From Holosporales bacterium (lineage in GTDB: Bacteria; Pseudomonadota; Alphaproteobacteria; BNTO01), in the NCBI GenBank assembly GCA_031257795.1, contig JAIRNW010000060.1, forward strand, positions 1 through 7,780: a stretch of DNA of 7,780 nucleotides. Reading direction: 5' to 3'. The notes under the pieces are model-generated. The model saw only the letters and a program-made list of their open reading frames with translations, was not told where the DNA came from and ran no database searches. A program made the translations under genes and the position numbers. This document shows, one piece after another, positions 6,099 to 7,780 of this stretch; the first letter of the stretch is position 1; each line of letters begins with the position of its first letter.

Positions 6099-6243
6099 TG
6101 GACCTCTTTCGAAACCTTCAAAATCAGAATTTTGGGAAGGAGACACGGAGCACAGAAGCGGAGCGTACTCAGATGTACGTGAGCATTCGAGCACCGGATC
6201 GACGTACCCAAAAACTGATTTTGAAAGTTTCGAAAGAGGTCCA
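6099..6243. repeat. Palindromic element type A, copy 2 (complete)
   Basis: Inverted arms of 38 and 37 bp (6099-6136 and 6207-6243) differ at only a few positions. They begin TGGACCTCTTTCGAAA and end TTTCGAAAGAGGTCCA. The 70-bp centre is the common core, nearly identical to copy 1 at the window start. The whole element can fold into one long hairpin. It is open in one frame on each strand, and both readings start GPLSK and end FERGP because of the symmetry. It begins 5 bp after element B and ends 1 bp before the MFS stop codon, so it forms the 3' untranslated region of that gene and could work as a terminator or RNA-stabilising structure. Confidence 0.9.
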
Positions 6244-6244
6244 T

Positions 6245-7525
6245 TTAACATGTCGATGAGCTCTTATTCGCCTTATAGAAAGCAAACATCGCCGTCAGGG
6301 CCACAAACGAACACACCGCAGCAATGGTATATACAGTGTAGAAATCGTACTTTTTCTCAATGGCCCCGTACGCGAATGCGTTTGCGATGCCAACCGCACT
6401 CGCAGACAAATTGAGCAAGCCTATCGCCGTTCCCAATATCCTGGCTGGCACGATATCTGCAATACAAGCAACAGAAAGGATCTGAGACGTCGAGCGCTGC
6501 ACACCCCAAAAAACCACACCAATAACTCCTAACATTTTCGATGGGAATGACAAGCACAGCAATGAAACAGTGAGAGCTGCAAAAGAAAAAACCAACACAG
6601 TTGAGCGTCCGAATTTGTCTGACAACCTGCCTGCCGGCAGCGAAACAAGCGTTGAAATCAGATTGAAGAACCCTATCACACCAGAGCAAAACCACAGTGG
6701 CAGCCCTGTTTCGTGTAGACCAAGCAGCATGTATGCCTCAGGCGCCCTGGCGAACGTGAAAATCGACATAATAAATATAAAGAGCCAAAAACTTTTAGAA
6801 AGTGACGAAACAGCCTTAATGTCGAAAAACTTTTTTCCACCTGAGGATCGCCCTTTTTCGTTTGCGGTTTGTGCCTTGTGCTGAGCGGCCTTCTCATCTG
6901 GTTTCCCTTTTATTTTAGCTCTTCTGCCCTCCTTCATTCCGAAGAGGCAGACGAATATCGCTAAGAAGCTCGGGAACGACAAGAATGCTATCATACTTTT
7001 GTATGGGATCTCCCCGGAACCGACATAATTGAACACAGCCATCACGATCCACGGCCCCAGCACACATCCCAACGTTTTGAACGTCATAACCAAAGCAATG
7101 GAGGTCCCCTTATTCTCGGGCGAAGAGTGCTGCGCCGTATAAACGTCCCGCGGAGTGCTGCTCAGCCCATTCCCAATTCTATCGCATATTTTCGATGTTA
7201 CGGCCAACCACAATGCATCCGCGAAAATAAAAATGGGATTTGCAATTGCAGATAGAAATGTTCCCAATAAAAGCATCGGTTTATTGCGGTTAAGGTAGTC
7301 ACCAATAATGCCAGAAAACAATTTACAAGCCTGAGCGATAGCCTCAGCAGTGCTTTGAATTCCGCCAATTGCGGCAACGCTTATTCCAACCGCCTTTAGG
7401 TAGAACGGGGAGAGGCTGTAGAGGGCACCTGTGGAGACGGCAACAAGGAAGGTTGTTACCACAACGGCGAGGATGCCAGGGGTTATTCCTCTAAGAGGTA
7501 GCAATTTTTGGGCTCCTCCACGCAT
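6245..7525 (-). CDS. MFS transporter, 12 transmembrane segments
   Basis: This is an inner-membrane secondary transporter of the major facilitator superfamily; the substrate cannot be told from sequence. About 12 hydrophobic helices are visible in two halves. The loop 2-3 signature appears as GDYLNRNKP in the N half and GRLSDKFGRS in the C half. After helix 4 there is RIGNGLSSTPRDVYTA, a PRD-containing block seen in a branch of MFS permeases. A basic cytoplasmic loop of about 45 residues (from MKEGRRAKIKGK to KKFFDIK) joins the halves. The product has 426 residues from the ATG at 7525, normal for the family. An ATG five codons upstream (7540) has no ribosome site and would leave a leader of only about 10 nt, while the 7525 ATG has GAGAG about 6 nt upstream. 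The stop codon abuts the type A palindrome. It is a single gene, convergent with the Sel1 gene. Confidence 0.9.
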   Translation of the reverse strand: MRGGAQKLLPLRGITPGILAVVVTTFLVAVSTGALYSLSPFYLKAVGISVAAIGGIQSTAEAIAQACKLFSGIIGDYLNRNKPMLLLGTFLSAIANPIFIFADALWLAVTSKICDRIGNGLSSTPRDVYTAQHSSPENKGTSIALVMTFKTLGCVLGPWIVMAVFNYVGSGEIPYKSMIAFLSFPSFLAIFVCLFGMKEGRRAKIKGKPDEKAAQHKAQTANEKGRSSGGKKFFDIKAVSSLSKSFWLFIFIMSIFTFARAPEAYMLLGLHETGLPLWFCSGVIGFFNLISTLVSLPAGRLSDKFGRSTVLVFSFAALTVSLLCLSFPSKMLGVIGVVFWGVQRSTSQILSVACIADIVPARILGTAIGLLNLSASAVGIANAFAYGAIEKKYDFYTVYTIAAVCSFVALTAMFAFYKANKSSSTC

Positions 7526-7557
7526 TGTCTTCTCTCTCATTGGCCAAAGGACGCATC

Positions 7558-7585
7558 AGTCTACTCTATTTTGCTAATATGACAA
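7558..7585 (-). promoter_or_regulatory. Possible sigma70-type promoter for the MFS gene
   Basis: On the minus strand TTGTCA (7585-7580, 5 of 6 consensus bases) and TAGACT (7563-7558, 4 of 6) are 16 bp apart. The expected transcript start near 7551 is about 26 nt before the ATG at 7525, which supports that start over 7540. Nothing else that I can support is seen from here to the window end. Confidence 0.35.
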
Positions 7586-7780
7586 TATCATTTTTGGTGG
7601 TGTTCACATACTTTGCGACTGCTCCGTGAGAGCCGTCTGAGTTCTAAATTAGTTCACGAACATCTTAACACCCAACGCATCTTTACCCCACCGACAAAAA
7701 CTGTAGAATGCGATCAGTCGTTATCTTAAAAAAAGCTATAAATTGTGCGTATTTCCTCAGGTAGCATCGTTCAAGTTTCC

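Noticed and set aside
6137..6206. tRNA-like structure in the core of element A (ATTCGAGC resembles a T loop)
   Set aside because: No matching acceptor, D or anticodon stems could be drawn around it.
5954..6243. Insertion sequence or integron-like mobile element
   Set aside because: There is no transposase or integrase frame inside, and no target-site duplication is visible beside either element.
6079..6414. A 111-codon plus-strand frame across the type A element into the MFS gene
   Set aside because: It is open because of the element's symmetry and then runs antisense to the transporter. There is no ribosome site. I keep the openness as an observation, not as a gene.
7714..7742. Promoter near the window's right end (TATAAA at 7737)
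   Set aside because: No acceptable -35 lies at 16-18 bp and no downstream gene is visible to support it.

Overview
The window reads as a chromosomal segment of an alphaproteobacterium, most likely a host-associated lineage of the Rickettsiales/Holosporales kind. The FtsZ has an alphaproteobacterial-type C-terminus (an LSFLERLTG-like block in the linker and a terminal DIPAFLRR peptide). Usual gene neighbourhoods are broken up: ftsZ is not in a dcw cluster and frr is not next to pyrH. There is a large Sel1-repeat protein and a family of short palindromic repeats between genes. The order-level placement is inference; no 16S or other marker is present.

Layout: positions 1-117 hold most of a palindromic repeat (type A, left end cut by the window edge), followed 8 nt later by tRNA-Ser(UGA) at 125-214. 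A lone arm of a second repeat type (B) lies at 284-309. Three genes on the minus strand follow, in transcription order frr (ribosome recycling factor, 3728-3150), ftsZ (cell-division GTPase, 2899-1361) and birA (biotin-protein ligase, 1182-322). A diverged repeat (type C) lies between ftsZ and birA, and a hairpin-rich 250-bp gap lies between frr and ftsZ. Divergent from frr is a plus-strand gene (3856-5904) for a probably secreted protein of at least 14 Sel1 repeats. It faces an MFS transporter gene on the minus strand (7525-6245). The 340-bp convergent gap between them is almost filled by a complete B element (5954-6093) and a complete A element (6099-6243), only 5 bp apart. Positions 7586-7780 hold no gene or clear signal that I can support.

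How it fits together: frr, ftsZ, birA and the tRNA are housekeeping (ribosome recycling, septation, biotinylation of carboxylase carrier domains, decoding of UCA). The MFS transporter and the Sel1 protein are the accessory, possibly host-interaction, part. The points most worth attention are: (1) the palindromic element family, with one conserved core set in different inverted arms and, in type A, long open frames on both strands; (2) the birA product, whose GRGRRG biotin/AMP-binding loop is replaced by GYGTNV; and (3) the Sel1 gene, whose likely TTG start exposes a signal peptide and whose repeats contain in-frame G7 and G8 tracts. No transposase, CRISPR array or defence operon is present.
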